Below are positions 7,841 to 15,854 of a DNA stretch of 64,000 bases, piece after piece; within the stretch, counting starts at the first letter, position 1; the number at the start of each line of letters is the position of its first letter. The notes below the pieces were generated by a model. The model saw only the letters and a list, made by a program, of their open reading frames with translations, searched no databases and was not told the origin of the DNA. The position numbers and the translations under genes were made by a program. The DNA is from Caulobacter sp. Root1455 (GTDB lineage Bacteria > Pseudomonadota > Alphaproteobacteria > Caulobacterales > Caulobacteraceae), in assembly GCF_001426905.1 (NCBI RefSeq), contig NZ_LMFQ01000026.1, positions 1-64,000 on the forward strand, read 5' to 3'.

Positions 7841-8275
7841 ATGAGCAAGACCAACGATCACTGGAAGACCGTCCTGCAACGCGGCGCAAACGCCCTGGCC
7901 TTCCGGATCACCAGCCCGCACAACGCCGTCAAGCCGACCATGGTCGCCGAGCCGGCGCCCCAAAAGCGCGTCCTGCCCGTCATGGTCTATCATGCGGTGG
8001 CCGTGTGCGCCCTGGTCGACAGCTGGGTGGCGGGCGGCGAAGGCCAGGTGTTGATCGACCGCCCGGCCGTCCTGACCCGTCAGAAGCTGGCCAACGCCAA
8101 GGCCGCCGAGCCGCCGGGCAGCACCCAGTCGCCGTTCTCGACCGGCTACGCCGCCGACTATCGGCTGGAGCTGGCCCGCCTGGCCTGGCTGGCGATCATC
8201 GATGACCCGGCCGGCCGTCTCGAAGCCCTGGCCGCGATGTACACGCCGCCGGAGCCCTGGGTGAAGCTGGTCTAG
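7841..8275 (+). CDS. Hypothetical cytoplasmic protein
   Basis: A 144-residue ORF that I cannot place in a family. It contains LQRGANALAFRITSPHNAVKP, a hydrophobic helix VYHAVAVCALVDSWVAGGEG, and a C-terminal region DYRLELARLAWLAIIDDPAGRLEAL. There is no signal peptide; codon use matches the chromosome. The ATG at 7841 follows the second arm of an unusual 19-bp inverted repeat, with no obvious Shine-Dalgarno sequence between them. It converges with the glyoxalase gene, with only 9 bases between the stop codons. Confidence 0.65.
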   Translation: MSKTNDHWKTVLQRGANALAFRITSPHNAVKPTMVAEPAPQKRVLPVMVYHAVAVCALVDSWVAGGEGQVLIDRPAVLTRQKLANAKAAEPPGSTQSPFSTGYAADYRLELARLAWLAIIDDPAGRLEALAAMYTPPEPWVKLV

Positions 8276-8284
8276 GGCGCGCCC

Positions 8285-8722
8285 CTACCACGCGCCGGTG
8301 TTGGGCATCGAGGCCCAGGGCTCGGCCGGTTCCAGACTGCCGTCCTGCAGCAGTTCGATCGAGATGTTGTCGGGCGAGCGGACGAAAGCCATGTGGCCGT
8401 CGCGCGGCGGACGATTGATCGTCACGCCCATTTCCATCAGCCGCTGGCAGGTCTCGTAGATGTCGTCGACCCGGTAGGCCAGGTGGCCGAAGTTGCGGCC
8501 GCCCTGATAGTCCTCGGGGTCCCAGTTGTAGGTCAGCTCGACCAGGGGCGCCTTGCGCTCCTTGGCCAGTTCGACGTCCTCCGGCGCGGCCAGGAACACC
8601 AGGGTGAAGCGCCCCTTCTCGTTCTCCATCCGGTAAGCCTCGGTCAGTCCCAGGCCTTCGCAATAGAAGCGCAGCGAGGCGTCGAGGTTCTTCACGCGGA
8701 CCATGGTGTGCAGATAGCGCAT
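8285..8722 (-). CDS. gloA: Lactoylglutathione lyase (glyoxalase I)-type protein
   Basis: A 145-residue VOC-fold metalloenzyme. It starts MRYLHTMVRVKNLDASLRFY and contains GLGLTEAYRMENEKGRFTLVF, LVELTYNWD, FGHLAYRVDDIYETC and DNISIELLQDG. The expected metal ligands are visible: His in LHTMV, Glu in LVELT, His in FGHLAY and Glu in ISIELL. Glyoxalase I isomerises the methylglyoxal-glutathione hemithioacetal to S-lactoylglutathione in the cytoplasm. I chose the ATG at 8722 because the conserved domain begins there; the longer frame to 8791 has no family support. Its C-terminal tail (EPAEPWASMPNTGAW) is typical of proteobacterial enzymes. Confidence 0.92.
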   Translation of the reverse strand: MRYLHTMVRVKNLDASLRFYCEGLGLTEAYRMENEKGRFTLVFLAAPEDVELAKERKAPLVELTYNWDPEDYQGGRNFGHLAYRVDDIYETCQRLMEMGVTINRPPRDGHMAFVRSPDNISIELLQDGSLEPAEPWASMPNTGAW

Positions 8723-8817
8723 GGGCGGCTCCTGAGGTCGGATGGGCGTGGCGCAGGATACAGCGGCGGCCCGCCGCCCCGCACCCCACATTTCTCGCGA
8801 GGAACGGTTGTGAAGGC

Positions 8818-9000
8818 CTATTCGCCGGCGCGCGCGGCCTGGCCCTGCAGCACCTGTTGGGCCTGCTCCACCGCTTCCATCAGATTGCCCAAGGCCAGGC
8901 CCTCGGGGCTGTCGGCGCGGTAGATCTCGCGCAGGGCCGGAACCCGGTCCTTGCAGGCGGCCATCGCGTCCAGGGCCCGATCGATCTTTCGAGTCAGCAT
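8818..9000 (-). CDS. Small protein under a predicted LexA (SOS) box
   Basis: A 60-residue protein (MLTRKIDRALDAMAACKDRV then PALREIYRADSPEGLALGNL), mostly helical, with no membrane segment. I do not recognise a family. The start at 9000 is preferred over 9111 because the longer frame would overlap the upstream ABC gene and run through its stop. A GTTC-N7-GTTC direct repeat lies 21-35 bases before the ATG, the known alphaproteobacterial LexA site, so DNA-damage induction is predicted. In Caulobacter several SOS-induced proteins are tiny (SidA is one), but this sequence is not the short membrane inhibitor. The function is unknown. Confidence 0.7.
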   Translation of the reverse strand: MLTRKIDRALDAMAACKDRVPALREIYRADSPEGLALGNLMEAVEQAQQVLQGQAARAGE

Positions 9001-9020
9001 GACAGTAACCGCCGTTTTTT

Positions 9021-9035
9021 GTTCTATCTTTGTTC
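9021..9035 (-). promoter_or_regulatory. LexA/SOS box GTTC-N7-GTTC
   Basis: GTTC at 9021-9024, seven bases (TATCTTT), GTTC at 9032-9035, an exact match to the alphaproteobacterial LexA direct repeat. It lies in the 56-base gap between the ABC exporter stop and the start of the 60-residue ORF, so that ORF is the likely target. Confidence 0.75.
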
Positions 9036-9056
9036 TAGCTTGGCGGATTTCGGAAT

Positions 9057-10913
9057 TCAATCGTGAAGCTGTTCCGCCGCCACCGGTTTCTCCCGAGTCT
9101 GTCGCCGCCACAACGCCGCGTATTCCCCTCCGGCCTCCAAAAGCGCCGCATGGCCGCCACGCTCCACAACCTTTCCACGGCGCAGCACGATGATCTCGTC
9201 GGCGTCGGCGATGGTTGACAGGCGGTGGGCGACGACCAGGGTCGTGCGTCCGGCCCGCGCCTTGCGCAGGGTGGCCTGGATGGCGGCCTCGGTGCGGCTG
9301 TCCAAGGCGCTGGTCGCCTCGTCCAGGATCAGCACGCGCGGGTCGGCCAGCAGGGCCCGGGCGATGCCCACGCGCTGGCGCTCGCCGCCCGACAGCTTCA
9401 GCCCGCGCTCGCCGACCTTGGTGTCCATGCCCTCGGGCAGGTTGCGGATGAACTCGCCCAGCTCGGCCGCCTCGGCGGCGGCCCAGACGTCGGCCTCGGA
9501 AGCGTCCGGACGGGCGAAGGCGATGTTGGCGATCAGGGTGTCGTTGAACAGGGCCACGTCCTGCGGCACCAGGGCCACGGCCCGGCGCAGCGAGGCCTGT
9601 TTCAGGGCCTTCAGGTCATGGCCGTCCAGGGTGACACGCCCGCCCTGGGGATCGATCATCCGCAGGGCCAGGCGCACCAGGGTGGTCTTGCCGGCGCCGG
9701 ACGGGCCGACGATGGCCACGGTGGTTCCCGGCTGGGCCGCGAAGGTCACGCCCTGCAGCCCCTCCGAACGCGCGCCGTGGCGGAACGACACCTCTTCGAA
9801 GGCCACGGCCCCGCCGCGCCGGTCGACGGGCGGCGGCAGGTCGACGGCGTCGGCCGCGTCGGCCACGTCCGGCTGGGCGCGACGCAGGTCGAGCATGGCC
9901 TCCATGTCGATGAACGACTGGCGGATCTCGCGATAGGCGAAGCCCAGGATGTTCAGCGGTCCATAGAGGTTGACCAGGATCAGCACGGCGGCGGTGACGT
10001 CGCCGGGCCCGATCCGGCCCGCGGCCGCCTCGCCCCCGGCCAGAATGGCCATCATGCCCAGGCCCAGGCTCATCACCGCCGACTGCACGGTGTTGAGCAG
10101 GGTCAGGGAGTTGGTCGCCTTGATATTGGCCGCGCCGTAGGCCGTCAGGGCGGTGTCGTAGCCGCCGACGGCCCGCGCCTCTGCCCCGAAGGCCTTGACC
10201 GTCTCGTAGTTCAAAAGCGCGTCCACGGCCCGGCCGGCGGCCTCGGCGTCGGCCTCGTTCATCACCCGCCGATGGCCGATCCGCCAGTCCGAGATCGTGA
10301 AGGTCACCACGCCGTAGATCACCACCGTGACCACCGCCGTCAGCGCGAAGCGCCAGTCATAGGCCTTGGCCAGCACGATGGCGGCCATGATCAGCTCGAC
10401 CACCGTGGGCGCGATGTTGAACACCAGGCCGCGCAGCAGGAAGTCCATCGACCGCGCGCCGCGATCGATCACCCGCGACAGCGACCCGGTGCGCTTGGTC
10501 TGGTGGAAGTCGATCGACAGCGACAGGGCGTGGGCGAAGGTCTCGACCGCCGCGCGGGTCTGGGCCGCCTGGGCGACGGGGGTGAACACCGCGTCGCGCG
10601 CCTGGGGGGCGACGGCGGCGATGAAGCGGATCAGGGCCCAGCCGCCGGCCAGGGCCGCGAAGCTCAGACCGATCTGGACGCCCGCCTCCTGCCCCGCGCT
10701 GAGCGCGTTGACCGCCTTGCCCAGCAGCAGCGGCGCGATCACGCCCAGGAACTTGCCGGCGAAGGTGAACAGCAGGGCCAGGGTCACGCGCCAGCGCAGG
10801 CCGGGGGCCTTGGAGCGCATCACCAGGCTGAACAGGTCGGCCAGGGCCTTCCAGCCGTTGGCCTTGACTTCGGGGGACGCGACCGCGCCGGCCACGGCTC
10901 CGGACCGCGCCAT
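9057..10913 (-). CDS. ABC exporter, Atm1/HMT1-type (fused permease-ATPase)
   Basis: A half-transporter of 618 residues. The N-terminal membrane domain has about six segments and the Atm1 signature FHQTKRTGSLSRVIDRGARS. The ATPase domain has Walker A GPSGAGKTTL near residue 403, signature LSGGERQRVGIARALL near 507, and Walker B VLILDEATSALD near 526. Atm1-type exporters move glutathione-linked or metal-sulfur compounds out of the cytoplasm in bacteria and help with metal tolerance. A GTG at 10922 overlapping the upstream stop codon (GTGA) is an alternative start; ATG 10913 has GAGGGG just before it. It is cotranscribed after the lipoprotein gene. Confidence 0.9.
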   Translation of the reverse strand: MARSGAVAGAVASPEVKANGWKALADLFSLVMRSKAPGLRWRVTLALLFTFAGKFLGVIAPLLLGKAVNALSAGQEAGVQIGLSFAALAGGWALIRFIAAVAPQARDAVFTPVAQAAQTRAAVETFAHALSLSIDFHQTKRTGSLSRVIDRGARSMDFLLRGLVFNIAPTVVELIMAAIVLAKAYDWRFALTAVVTVVIYGVVTFTISDWRIGHRRVMNEADAEAAGRAVDALLNYETVKAFGAEARAVGGYDTALTAYGAANIKATNSLTLLNTVQSAVMSLGLGMMAILAGGEAAAGRIGPGDVTAAVLILVNLYGPLNILGFAYREIRQSFIDMEAMLDLRRAQPDVADAADAVDLPPPVDRRGGAVAFEEVSFRHGARSEGLQGVTFAAQPGTTVAIVGPSGAGKTTLVRLALRMIDPQGGRVTLDGHDLKALKQASLRRAVALVPQDVALFNDTLIANIAFARPDASEADVWAAAEAAELGEFIRNLPEGMDTKVGERGLKLSGGERQRVGIARALLADPRVLILDEATSALDSRTEAAIQATLRKARAGRTTLVVAHRLSTIADADEIIVLRRGKVVERGGHAALLEAGGEYAALWRRQTREKPVAAEQLHD

Positions 10914-10918
10914 GCCCC

Positions 10919-11752
10919 TCACTGGGCGCCGCCCAGCAGCTGGGTGGTCTGCAGGCCGCCGCCCGGCGTCATCCAGTCGACGCGCCAGCCCCCGGCCGAA
11001 AAAGTGGAGCGCACCGGTCCGCCGGTGGGCGGCAAGGGCGGGCTGACCTCGATGACCACCTGCTGTTCGCCGCCTTCGCCCGCCACCTGAATGGTATGGG
11101 TTCCCTCCATCAAGGGCTGGTCGAGGGAGATCGAGAAGCGGCCGTCCGCGCCGACCTTGCTTTCGCCGCGCGTGGTGCGGTCGACGCGCACGCCCAGGCC
11201 CGCGCCGGGGGTGGCGACGCCGGAGACCACGCCCCCGCCCCCGCGGTCATAGTCGATCGCCAGGATGCGGGGCGACAGAGAGCTCTGCCCCATCACCTCG
11301 GCCCCGGCCCCGGCGCGCAGCAGCACCGCCGCGCCGTTCGGGGCGACCATCAGATAGCCCTGGGCCTGCACGGTTCGTCCCTCCAGGGTCATCGACAGGC
11401 CATAGAGCCGGGGTTCGGCGGCCAGGGGCGCGATCAGCCGCCAGGCGCCGGCCGCGTCGGCCTTGCCGACCAGCGCCTCGCCGGTCGGCGCGCCCAGCCG
11501 CACGCTGGCCAGGGGCTCGGCCTCGCCCGACAGCGCCACGGCGTTTCCCTGGCGGATGGCCGACACCACGCGCGGCGGCTTCAGATAGCCGGCCTGGGGC
11601 GAGGGCTGCTCGGTCTTGGCCGCCGCCGGATCACGCCGCCAGCCCTTGTCCTCGCGGCCGCAAGCGCCGAGCGCCAGCGTGGCGAAGGCCGCGACGACGC
11701 AGGCGGACTTGAAGCTGGCCGACTTGAAACCGATCTCGCGAATCCTGATCAT
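10919..11752 (-). CDS. Predicted outer-membrane or periplasmic lipoprotein
   Basis: A 277-residue protein with a signal sequence ending in a lipobox, LALGAC, with the Cys at about residue 31. Beyond it is a Pro-rich linker and two Ig-like beta regions (VALSGEAEPLASVRLGAPTG; GVVSGVATPGAGLGVRVDRTTRG), a pattern seen in alphaproteobacterial 'carboxypeptidase regulatory-like' lipoproteins. A specific function cannot be assigned. Its stop codon overlaps the first possible start of the ABC exporter gene, suggesting the two are one transcript. Codon use is chromosome-like. Confidence 0.75.
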   Translation of the reverse strand: MIRIREIGFKSASFKSACVVAAFATLALGACGREDKGWRRDPAAAKTEQPSPQAGYLKPPRVVSAIRQGNAVALSGEAEPLASVRLGAPTGEALVGKADAAGAWRLIAPLAAEPRLYGLSMTLEGRTVQAQGYLMVAPNGAAVLLRAGAGAEVMGQSSLSPRILAIDYDRGGGGVVSGVATPGAGLGVRVDRTTRGESKVGADGRFSISLDQPLMEGTHTIQVAGEGGEQQVVIEVSPPLPPTGGPVRSTFSAGGWRVDWMTPGGGLQTTQLLGGAQ

Positions 11753-11868
11753 GGCGTATCCAACGGCCGACGACGCCCCGGCGACCTATTTCCTTGGGTG
11801 CTCACGTGCGGCGCGCCGACCTTGTCTACAAGGACCGGCGCGCTTTTATTTTCCTGGAGTGGACGACG

Positions 11869-12498
11869 ATGCCCGACCTGTCCAGCGGCCAAGCCGTCAC
11901 CGCGAGCGCCGCCCAGGCCGTCTGCGTCTATTGCGGCTCGTCGAACACGGCGGACCCGGCCTTCCTCGAGGCGGCGTTCGAGATCGGCGGCGATTTCGCC
12001 AAGGCCGGGTTGAAGCTGGTCTATGGCGGCGGCGGGGTCGGGCTGATGGGCGCGACGGCGCGGGGGGCCCATGCGGCCGGCGGCCAGGTGTTGGGCGTCA
12101 TCCCCGATTTCCTGCGCGGTCGCGAGCAGCCGTTCGACGACGTCGAGACCGTGGTCGTCACCTCGATGCACGAGCGCAAGATGATGATGTTCGAGCGTTC
12201 GGACGCCTTCGTCGTCCTGCCCGGCGGCATCGGCACCCTGGAGGAGATCATCGAGCTGCTGTCGTGGCGGCGGCTGGATCTGCACCGCAAGCCGATCATC
12301 TTCCACAATCCCGACGGCTTCTGGGACCCGCTGTTCGCCCTGCTGCGGCACACCATCGACCAGGGCCTGACCCCGCCCTCGCTGGCGCAGTGCTGGCGGG
12401 TGGTGGAAAAAGCCGCCGACATAACGCCCGCCCTACTGGCGTGGCTGGCCGAAACAGGGCAAGAGGACGCCGCTTCAAACGTTCGTTTGTTGACTTAG
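11869..12498 (+). CDS. LOG family protein (TIGR00730, nucleotide 5'-monophosphate phosphoribohydrolase-like)
   Basis: A 209-residue Rossmann-fold protein. The fold starts at AVCVYCGSSNTADPAF, the glycine loop is LVYGGGGVGLMGATARGAH, and the catalytic PGGIGTLEEIIELLSWRRL segment carries the conserved Glu. The family includes cytokinin-activating LOG enzymes and purine 5'-monophosphate nucleosidases. In bacteria its role is usually nucleotide salvage; cytokinin activity is documented only for some members. The ATG at 11869 is preferred because GGAG lies 9 bases upstream; the frame extends to 11794 without family support. The promoter region is shared with the divergent lipoprotein gene. Confidence 0.92.
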   Translation: MPDLSSGQAVTASAAQAVCVYCGSSNTADPAFLEAAFEIGGDFAKAGLKLVYGGGGVGLMGATARGAHAAGGQVLGVIPDFLRGREQPFDDVETVVVTSMHERKMMMFERSDAFVVLPGGIGTLEEIIELLSWRRLDLHRKPIIFHNPDGFWDPLFALLRHTIDQGLTPPSLAQCWRVVEKAADITPALLAWLAETGQEDAASNVRLLT

Positions 12499-12570
12499 TT
12501 GTGAAACGCAACGCATTATGCCCTCGGTCGACCTCCCCATGTCGGCCTTAGGGGATAATAGGAAACAAGC

Positions 12571-12885
12571 ATGCGTATCTTCGTCACCGCGCTCGTCGCG
12601 GCGTCCGCCCTCTCCACTCTTGGTATGGCGACCAGCGCTTTCGCCGCCGAGGGCGCCGTTCTCAAGCTGAAGGCCCCCAGCAAGGCCCCCACCCTGATCC
12701 AGGACGGCGCCATGTGGCGCTGCAACGGCGACACCTGCGCCGCGCCCCAGGTCAAGTCGCTGCCGATCGGCCGCGCCTGCCGCAAGGTCGCCGCCGAACT
12801 CGGCGCCGTGGCCGCCTTCAACTATCGCGGCGAAGAGCTGGACGCCGCCGGCCTCGCCGACTGCAACACGGCCGCCAAGCCGTAA
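12571..12885 (+). CDS. Small secreted protein (Caulobacter CC_3452-like family)
   Basis: A 104-residue protein with a clean signal peptide (MRIFVTALVAASALSTLGMA, then cleavage after SAFAA). The mature part has WRCNGDTC, LPIGRACRKVAAELGAVAAF and LADCNTA, with four Cys that could form two disulfides in the periplasm. This pattern resembles the small Caulobacterales family often labelled CC_3452, recalled from memory. It has no known function. An AAACG-TTCGTTTGTT element followed by TTGACTT lies upstream at about 12477-12497 and may form its promoter. It is a single gene. Confidence 0.75.
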   Translation: MRIFVTALVAASALSTLGMATSAFAAEGAVLKLKAPSKAPTLIQDGAMWRCNGDTCAAPQVKSLPIGRACRKVAAELGAVAAFNYRGEELDAAGLADCNTAAKP

Positions 12886-13255
12886 GACCCGGCGACCCGC
12901 ACGCCGTGTCGAACCGACGCGGCGTGCGCTCCGGCCTTCGACCTTCCCGCTCTGGACCGCCGGCCAAGCGCGTCGATTTATCCGCGCCGCACCCCAGGAC
13001 ATGATAGGACCGCCGGCAAGGCGCGCAGACGCGCCATCGGCTCGTGCGCCCCTCAGGCGGAACGGCCCGCCACGCGCCGGACATACGGGCGCTCCTCCCC
13101 GACCCTCAGAACACGACGCCGACCGGTGAGCCTCGCCGGACGCGAACATTCGCCGCCGGGCCAGGCCCGCGCGCGACGGCTCGCGTCCCGTGGCTCGCCG
13201 CCCGCGTTCCCCAGATCATATCTTGGCGCGCACGGCGCCATTCAGGAGCGTCAGC
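12886..13255. other. 370-base intergenic stretch with one hairpin
   Basis: No gene is evident. Just after the 12885 stop is a hairpin with arms GCACGCCG (12899-12906) and CGGCGTGC (12920-12927) and a 13-base loop; it lacks a T-run, so it is at best a weak terminator. The remainder is GC-rich and unremarkable, ending in the AGGAG ribosome site for the TTG start at 13256. Confidence 0.5.
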
Positions 13256-14140
13256 TTGATCGCCTATCTCGTCCTTGTTCACCGCTATCCCGAGCAGTTC
13301 AAACGCCTCTTCAAGGCCATCCACGACCCGGACAACCACTACCTCGTGCATGTCGACAAGAATTCCGGCCCGGCCCTTGAGGCCGACGTCCGCGGCTTCC
13401 TGGCGGCCTATTCCAACGCCGCCGTGCTGGAGAGCAAGAAGGCCCTGTGGGGCGGTTACAGCCTGGTCGACGCCGAGCTGCGCGGCATGGCCAAGCTGCT
13501 GGAGATGGGCAAGGACTGGACCCACTTCATCAACCTCAGCGGCCAGGACTTCCCGTTGATGACCCAGAAGCGGATCAAGGGCTTCCTGACCCGCAATCGC
13601 GGCAAGGAATTCATCCGCGTGCTCGATCAGGCCAAGGTCCGGCCCGACACCATGGGCCGCGTGCTGCAATATGTGGAGGAGCTTGGCGGTCGGATCATCG
13701 ACACCCTGGCCACCCGTCTCTTCCTCGACGGCGCCACGCCCTATATCGGCACCCAGTGGAAGATCGTCAGCCGCGCCTTCTGCGACTTCGTCTGCCACGA
13801 CCCGTCGGTCGAGCGCTACAAGGCGTTCTATCGCAACACCTTCATCGCCGACGAGGGCTTCTTCCAGACCGTGATCATGAACACCGCCGCCCATGGCGAG
13901 GTGGTCAATGACGACAAGCGGATGATCGACTGGATCCCGGACGGCGACATCAAGCTGCGGCCCCGGACCTTCACGGCCGTCGACGCCGTGTCATTGACGA
14001 CCAGTCCGGACCTCTTCGCCCGCAAGTTCGACGCGGAGCTCGACACCGAGATTCTCGACATCCTCGAGGCTCACCTGCGCACCCAGGACGTCGCCAACGT
14101 CGATCAGGCCCCGGTCGTGGGCGAGCTGCTGATCGCCTAG
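13256..14140 (+). CDS. Core-2/I-branching-type (GT14-like) glycosyltransferase
   Basis: A 294-residue predicted beta-1,6-N-acetylglucosaminyltransferase-like enzyme. Family marks are LIAYLVLVHRYPEQFKRLFK, NHYLVHVDKNS, LWGGYSLVDAEL, WTHFINLSGQDFPLMTQ, TQWKIVSRAFCDFV and FIADEGFFQTVIMNT. These match the bacterial branch of the core-2/I-branching family, which transfers sugars to surface polysaccharides or glycans. The start is a TTG at 13256: it has a strong AGGAG 8 bases upstream and the conserved fold begins at once, whereas the longer frame to 13190 adds unrelated residues. It stands alone, followed by a hairpin. Confidence 0.88.
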   Translation: MIAYLVLVHRYPEQFKRLFKAIHDPDNHYLVHVDKNSGPALEADVRGFLAAYSNAAVLESKKALWGGYSLVDAELRGMAKLLEMGKDWTHFINLSGQDFPLMTQKRIKGFLTRNRGKEFIRVLDQAKVRPDTMGRVLQYVEELGGRIIDTLATRLFLDGATPYIGTQWKIVSRAFCDFVCHDPSVERYKAFYRNTFIADEGFFQTVIMNTAAHGEVVNDDKRMIDWIPDGDIKLRPRTFTAVDAVSLTTSPDLFARKFDAELDTEILDILEAHLRTQDVANVDQAPVVGELLIA

Positions 14141-14147
14141 AGAGACT

Positions 14148-14174
14148 GGGCGGACGGGGACCCCCCGTCCGCCC
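14148..14174. terminator. Strong GC hairpin between the glycosyltransferase and a small ORF
   Basis: GGGCGGACGGGG (14148-14159) pairs with CCCCGTCCGCCC (14163-14174) across a 3-base loop. It lies between convergent genes and could end both transcripts; there is no long T-run on either side. Confidence 0.6.
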
Positions 14175-14180
14175 TCTCGT

Positions 14181-14303
14181 CTACTTCTTCGAACCCTTCG
14201 ACGGCTCCGCGATCGGCGGCTTGGGCGTCTGCCTGCCTCCGACCAGCATCCCGCCGATCAGGGCGAAGGACAGCATCGCGTGGTTCATTCTCGATACGTT
14301 CAT
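14181..14303 (-). CDS. Tiny predicted membrane protein (40 residues)
   Basis: A 40-residue ORF with a central hydrophobic run, HAMLSFALIGGMLVGG, then a short Pro/Lys-rich tail (TPKPPIAEPSKGSKK). The ATG at 14303 has GGGAGA 8 bases upstream, a good ribosome site. The layout of one membrane helix plus a polar tail looks like a genuine small membrane protein or a short cleaved secreted peptide. It converges on the glycosyltransferase gene and ends next to the shared hairpin. No function can be assigned. Confidence 0.5.
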   Translation of the reverse strand: MNVSRMNHAMLSFALIGGMLVGGRQTPKPPIAEPSKGSKK

Positions 14304-14516
14304 TGGCGGCGTCTCCCAGACTCGCTTGAAAACCAACAGGCCGTTGGACCAGGAGACGCGCGCGGCTTACAGGGGCTTGCACCCTCTTAGTCGTCAGCGC
14401 GTCGTCGAGAATCATGCGCCAGAGCTTGCGAAACACAAGAAAAATCATCCGAACCCTGACGAATTCCGCCTACGGACAATCGGCGTTTTCCTTGCTGGGC
14501 AAGGCCTTGCGCCGCA
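14304..14516. other. Intergenic stretch, promoter of the tiny ORF expected here
   Basis: No gene was recognised. The stretch is lower in GC than its surroundings toward 14430-14480 (AAACACAAGAAAAATC) and could hold the promoter for the 40-residue ORF or a small RNA; nothing specific supports either. Confidence 0.35.
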
Positions 14517-14555
14517 AAGAAAAAACCGCCCGCGACGGCGTGTCGCGGGCGGTTT
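14517..14555 (-). terminator. Intrinsic terminator of the acyl-CoA dehydrogenase pair
   Basis: A 14-bp stem (14523-14536 with 14542-14555; core CCGCCCGCGAC) and a 5-base loop. On the minus strand it is followed by a T-run (the complement of the A-run at 14517-14525). It lies 46 bases beyond the 14602 stop. Confidence 0.85.
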
Positions 14556-14601
14556 CGACTTCAATCGGCGGTTGTCCGTAAACGGCGCGGGCTTTCGACG
14601 C

Positions 14602-15747
14602 CTACGCCGCCTGGCCGAACGACAGCGATTCGTAGCGCTTCAGGTGGTGGTCGACCGAGCCGAACAGGCCCTCGATGATCGAGGCGCGCTTGAAATAGTG
14701 GCCGATGGCCAGCTCGTCGGTCATGCCCATGCCGCCGTGGATCTGGATGGCGTTCTGGCCGACGAACTTGCAGGCCCGGCCGATGCGGACCTTGGCGGCC
14801 GAGACGGCCTTGGCGCGCTCGGCGTCGCTCTCGTCCAGCTTGATGGTGGCCATGTAGGTCATCGACACGGCCTGCTCGACCTCGATGAACATGTCGACCA
14901 TCCGGTGCTGCAGCACCTGGAAGTTGCTGATGGCGGTGCCGAACTGCTTGCGCTGCTTGGCGTAGTCCAGGGTGCCCTCGTGCAGCTTGCGCAGCACGCC
15001 CACGGCCTCGGCCCCAGCGGCGGCGGTGGCCTCGTCGATCACCTTGTTGACCAGGGGCAGACCGCCGCCCTCCTCGCCGATCAGGGCGTCGGCCGGGATC
15101 GAGACGTTCTCGAAATAGACTTCCGAGGCGCGGCCGCCGTCGACGGTGGGATAGTCGCGGGTGACGATGCCCGGCAGGCTCTTGTCGACCAGGAACACCG
15201 AGACGCCGCCGGTGTCGCGCTGGCCGCCGCCGGTGCGGGCTGTGACCACCAGGTGGCTGGCGAACGGCGCGCCGACCACCACGGCCTTGTGGCCGTTCAG
15301 GACGTAGCCGGAGCCTTCCTTCTTGGCCGTGGTCTTCAGGTCCTGCCAGGTGTAGCGACCCTGCGGCTCGGCATAGGCGAAGGCGATGGTGGTCGTGCCC
15401 GCCACGATGCCCTCGATCACGGAGGCCGCGCCGGCATAGCCCGAGTGTTTCATGAAGCCGCCGCCGATGACCACGGTGCCGAGATAGGGCTCGATGACCA
15501 GCGCTTTGCCGAGCTCCTCCATGATGATCATGTTGTCGATCGCGCCGCCGCCCAGGCCGCCCAGCTCTTCGCTGAAGGGGGCGCCCAGGATGCCCAGCTC
15601 CTCGGCGAAGGCCTTCCAGTAGTCGGCGCGCCAGCCGCTCTCCGACGCCACGATCTTGCGGCGGGTCTCGAAGTCGTACTTGTCCTGCAGGAAGCTCGCG
15701 ACCGTGTCGCGGACCATCGACTGCTCTTCGGTGAAGTTGAAGTCCAT
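14602..15747 (-). CDS. Acyl-CoA dehydrogenase, small-subunit type (pimeloyl-CoA dehydrogenase-like)
   Basis: A 381-residue FAD flavoprotein of the acyl-CoA dehydrogenase family: FNFTEEQSMVRDTVASFL, YAEPQGRYTWQDLKTTA, LDYAKQRKQFGTAISNFQVLQHRMVDM and a late IQIHGGMGMTDELAIGHYFKR. The pairing with a second, divergent-sequence dehydrogenase immediately upstream is the PimC/PimD arrangement of rhizobial pimeloyl-CoA dehydrogenase, and this one resembles the small partner. It probably oxidises a CoA thioester of a dicarboxylic, branched or cyclic acid; the substrate is not visible. It is the second gene of a two-gene operon with a 107-base gap and ends at an intrinsic terminator. Confidence 0.88.
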   Translation of the reverse strand: MDFNFTEEQSMVRDTVASFLQDKYDFETRRKIVASESGWRADYWKAFAEELGILGAPFSEELGGLGGGAIDNMIIMEELGKALVIEPYLGTVVIGGGFMKHSGYAGAASVIEGIVAGTTTIAFAYAEPQGRYTWQDLKTTAKKEGSGYVLNGHKAVVVGAPFASHLVVTARTGGGQRDTGGVSVFLVDKSLPGIVTRDYPTVDGGRASEVYFENVSIPADALIGEEGGGLPLVNKVIDEATAAAGAEAVGVLRKLHEGTLDYAKQRKQFGTAISNFQVLQHRMVDMFIEVEQAVSMTYMATIKLDESDAERAKAVSAAKVRIGRACKFVGQNAIQIHGGMGMTDELAIGHYFKRASIIEGLFGSVDHHLKRYESLSFGQAA

Positions 15748-15854
15748 CCCAGGTTTCCCGTCTTTATCTGCCCCGTGCGGCGCCGCCGGCTTCGGGGTTG
15801 CGGTGATCGTGTTGGAAATCGCGACGGGCGGCTCGGCCGCCCGCCGTCGGGTCG

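Noticed and set aside
8801..8825. GGAAC near the glyoxalase gene as an EcfG promoter
   Set aside because: No CGTT at 16-17 bases downstream.
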